Shown here: piece after piece, positions 7,401 through 8,568 of the stretch
Layout of the letters: each line of letters opens with the position of its first letter
Numbering within the stretch: the first letter of the stretch is position 1
Assembly (NCBI GenBank): GCA_017411235.1
Contig: JAFPMR010000153.1
Location: 1-8,568 of the forward strand
Length of the DNA: 8,568 bases
Source of the DNA: Bacilli bacterium
GTDB lineage: Bacteria > Bacillota_I > Bacilli_A > RF39 > UBA660
Reading direction: 5' to 3'
Program-made: the position numbers and the translations under genes
Notes under the pieces: model-generated
Seen by the model: the letters and a program-made list of their open reading frames with translations, nothing else
What the model was told of the DNA's origin: nothing
Database searches by the model: none

Positions 7401-8568
7401 TTTTGTTACTCTGAAAGTAGCATTTGCAAGTGGTTTCTCAGTAACAGCATCTTTCTTAATAATTTGAATTCCTTTTAATTCTTTATTAGTAAGAGTTAAT
7501 GTTGTTACTTCATTTTCTACGATTTGGATCTTATGTACTTTTTCATCTCTTAAGTAATTTGTAGGTGCAGATATTTCTTGCACTTCATACCATCCAGGCA
7601 TTAAGTCTTGAATATTTATCTTACCAACATTATTTGTTGTATATTCTCCTAGCACAGTTCCATCAGTTTGAGTTACTCTATATCTTGCATTTGGAAGTGC
7701 TTTTCCTGTATCTTTATCTACTTTAACAATCTCTAATCCAGCTTTCTTATCATTTAAGAAAGTAACTTCATTCTCAACATTGAATTGAACATTAATTATT
7801 TGTTCATTTACTTCTCCTAAAAGATAACCTTCTGGAGCTTCAATTTCAGTAATTTTATAATAACCTAACTCATTTACAGGAACTATTACTTGACCGTTTT
7901 TGTCAGTTACATAAGTACCAAAAATTTGTCCATCAACTTTTGTAACTTCAAAAGTCGTATTAGCTACACCCTTTCCAGTTACACTATCTCTTTTATTGAT
8001 TGTAATATTTGCTATTGTATTATTTAGTTTTACAGAAGCTTTTTCTGTGACTCTTTCATAAGGGCTACAAGTAACAAGCATTACTTGCATTCTTATATTC
8101 TCTGATTCTGCATAATACATTGGATACGACTTTAAATCAGCAGTTACATTTAGTTTAAACCCTGTTGACTCATTTTCATTAACAGGCACCATTACTTTGA
8201 ACTTTTCATTAGCTCTAAATGTAGTTTGTTCTGCTCCATTTTCATCTGTTATCTTTGTTCCTGTTGGTAGATCAGATAAATTAAAAGATACTTCATAACT
8301 ATCAAATTCACAATTTCCAGTAACTTTAAATATTTGTGATTTGTATTGTGGATTTTGTTCATCTAATACTGTTTCAGATGTTTCTGGTGTAATTGTTAGT
8401 TCTGGATCTTTATATGTTTCTGTTCCATTTTTTCCAACATCATATAAGCCTTTAATTGCCTCAACCATATTAGCACCTTCAGAATTTAATGAACCATAGT
8501 TTAATGGTGCATCATCTAAAGTTCTATAAATGGCTTGTTTTGTTGCAAAGAATGCTTCTCTTTCACTC
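4497..8568 (-). CDS. Large thioester-domain / Cna-B repeat surface adhesin, N-terminus missing
   Basis: The product is a secreted, stalk-like surface protein; 1,356 residues are visible and the frame stays open at the window edge. An ATG at 8468 is internal: the upstream in-frame codons give FFATKQAIYRTL (residues 6-17), the second half of an N-terminal thioester (TQXA-type) domain. Residues about 45-185 form the beta-sandwich that usually follows such a domain. Residues 186-1175 are eleven Cna-B domains of about 89 residues. Each has a Lys on the first strand (LQILKVD type), a Glu before APxGY and an Asn on the last strand (EFTNK type), the triad for intramolecular isopeptide bonds; domain 3 has Asp450 in place of Asn. 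Residues 1176-1340 form a C-terminal domain (WHDSLP, EFGRVESGF). The protein ends in LPKTGC with no hydrophobic segment or basic tail, so standard sortase anchoring is doubtful. The signal peptide would lie off the window. Ligand is unknown. Confidence 0.92.
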   Translation of the reverse strand, partial: SEREAFFATKQAIYRTLDDAPLNYGSLNSEGANMVEAIKGLYDVGKNGTETYKDPELTITPETSETVLDEQNPQYKSQIFKVTGNCEFDSYEVSFNLSDLPTGTKITDENGAEQTTFRANEKFKVMVPVNENESTGFKLNVTADLKSYPMYYAESENIRMQVMLVTCSPYERVTEKASVKLNNTIANITINKRDSVTGKGVANTTFEVTKVDGQIFGTYVTDKNGQVIVPVNELGYYKITEIEAPEGYLLGEVNEQIINVQFNVENEVTFLNDKKAGLEIVKVDKDTGKALPNARYRVTQTDGTVLGEYTTNNVGKINIQDLMPGWYEVQEISAPTNYLRDEKVHKIQIVENEVTTLTLTNKELKGIQIIKKDAVTEKPLANATFRVTKVGGSMIGEYTTNEMGVIEIQHLTPAFYEIKEVSAPRGYLIDTETKIVEVTAKESVVVEFYDTAKGGLQIKKVDEKTGEPLANAKFRVTTITGQTLGEYTTSRTGFINLPELEDGWYVIEETIAPDGYILDNTPKTVEVRGDKPTIVEFDNRQKGGLQILKVDAATGVPLENAKFRVTTKSGLLIGEYSTDKQGHINLSGLDNGWYTILEIEAPKGYILDDVKQDVEVTPYKNQIVEFTNKMKAGLQILKIDYNTGKPLADAKFRVSKMNGKIVGEYVTSRTGYINLGDLDEGWYVVEEIQAPEGYALNTTPQNVKVESNKSQIIEFANKQLAGLEILKLDEVTRTPLKDAKFKVTTKTGDLIGEYKTDATGKIVIANLDAGWYSVQETEAPKGYLLDSTIQDVQVKYYENAKLEFTNRAKAGLQILKIDSVTKQGIKDVKFKVSKINGEIIGEYLTDASGMIYLNSLNEGWYIVQELNTANGYKLDTTPRNVEVKSNVATIVEVENTPYSTMIIEKIDSVTGKAISGVKFHIIKENGEYVGDFTTDSFGQIKLNKTLVADTYIVTETLALDGYKQDETAYKVTLNWGDTKVLQVKNTPYGSLKITKTDKDTKEALKGVEYQLVSEDGSYKEILVTDKNGEINISKSLNAGTYYLTETKALNGYVRDTKEHKIEIKWGQTTTLNLVNEKIKGKVQVIKTSADNNNVTGVLANTRLSGAVFEIRNTKGKVVDTITTNYDGVAISKELEFGNYIVKETKAPADYILDSKEYTVEVKNGETKTLNITNKSVNTNVTIEKTGVTEAQCLDVIRYDFNNIRNNSNVALDNFTWHDSLPIETKLQKVFTGTWSQNLTYSVKYKTNFESTYRLIANNLFTNQVYELDFTNLPLQRDEYITDVVFEFGRVESGFTQVQAPFMFTQVNPYLADRTEIVNYTEVFGFYNRFKVSAESVWRTLIFNKTLPKIKLPKTGC
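4500..4517 (-). other. Terminal LPKTG sorting-like motif without a membrane anchor
   Basis: LPKTGC is followed directly by TAA. A class A/C sortase substrate normally has about 20 hydrophobic residues and a basic tail after LPxTG; neither is present. No other frame downstream can supply one, because the hairpin at 4461-4490 begins six bases after the stop. Confidence 0.85.
5045..8012 (-). repeat. Eleven tandem Cna-B domain repeats (about 267 bp period) within the adhesin gene
   Basis: On the minus strand the units start at 8012, 7745, 7475, 7211, 6944, 6677, 6410, 6143, 5876, 5606 and 5333, a period of 264-273 bases with a longer last unit. Units 4-8 are the most alike, sharing KxGLxIxKxD, A(K/R)F(R/K)V, GEYxT and GWY. 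Units 9-11 are more diverged: two have ALxGY where the others have APxGY, and unit 11 carries an insertion near its start. The similarity is clear in protein but diluted in DNA, so the array looks old and under selection and does not look recently expanded. Confidence 0.9.

Noticed and set aside
5045..8012. Regular repeats resembling a CRISPR or satellite array
   Set aside because: The period is about 267 bases, in frame, and explained entirely by Cna-B protein domains.
4497..8468. Adhesin gene starting at ATG 8468, with a GAAGG-like site upstream
   Set aside because: The frame stays open to the window edge, and the upstream codons encode a recognisable part of a thioester domain, so the gene starts outside the window.

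Overview
The window is a densely packed, entirely minus-strand stretch of AT-rich DNA. Strong AGGAGG-type ribosome binding sites, frequent TTG/GTG starts and AGA/TTA-rich codon use point to a low-GC Firmicute, most likely a clostridial gut-type anaerobe. The gene set is a thioester/Cna-B surface adhesin, ParB, a small acidic protein, a giant ArdC-N/N6-methylase(/helicase) protein and TnpV. This is characteristic of the integrative and conjugative elements related to Tn1549. No integrase, relaxase or att site lies in the window, so this assignment rests on cargo only.

Layout in the direction of transcription (high to low coordinates): (1) 8568-4497 holds the 3' part of a very large surface protein. 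It has the end of an N-terminal thioester domain, a beta-sandwich domain, eleven tandem Cna-B (SpaA-like) domains of about 89 residues, a C-terminal domain, and a terminal LPKTGC followed at once by the stop. (2) 4490-4461 is a hairpin. (3) 4436-3498 is parB. (4) 3499-3439 is a rho-independent terminator. (5) 3349-3116 is a 77-residue protein of unknown function. It overlaps by four bases (GTGA) the start of (6), the giant ArdC-N/methylase gene, which runs from 3119 off the low-coordinate edge with no stop in 1,039 codons. (7) Inside that gene, at 2329-1970 and in the +1 frame, lies a complete tnpV gene with its own AAAGGAGG ribosome binding site.

The nested gene is the most striking observation. 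The low-complexity, hydrophilic linker that joins the ArdC-N part of the giant protein to its methylase part (residues about 264-383) is almost exactly co-extensive with the tnpV reading frame, so the linker looks like an overprint of tnpV.

Together the genes suggest the maintenance and transfer part of a mobile element. ParB would serve partition or element-specific DNA binding, ArdC-N/methylase would give anti-restriction and DNA processing in a new host, TnpV is a transposon-associated protein, and the adhesin may promote cell contact. There is no gene-free stretch longer than about 150 bases, and all plus-strand reading frames appear to be shadows.
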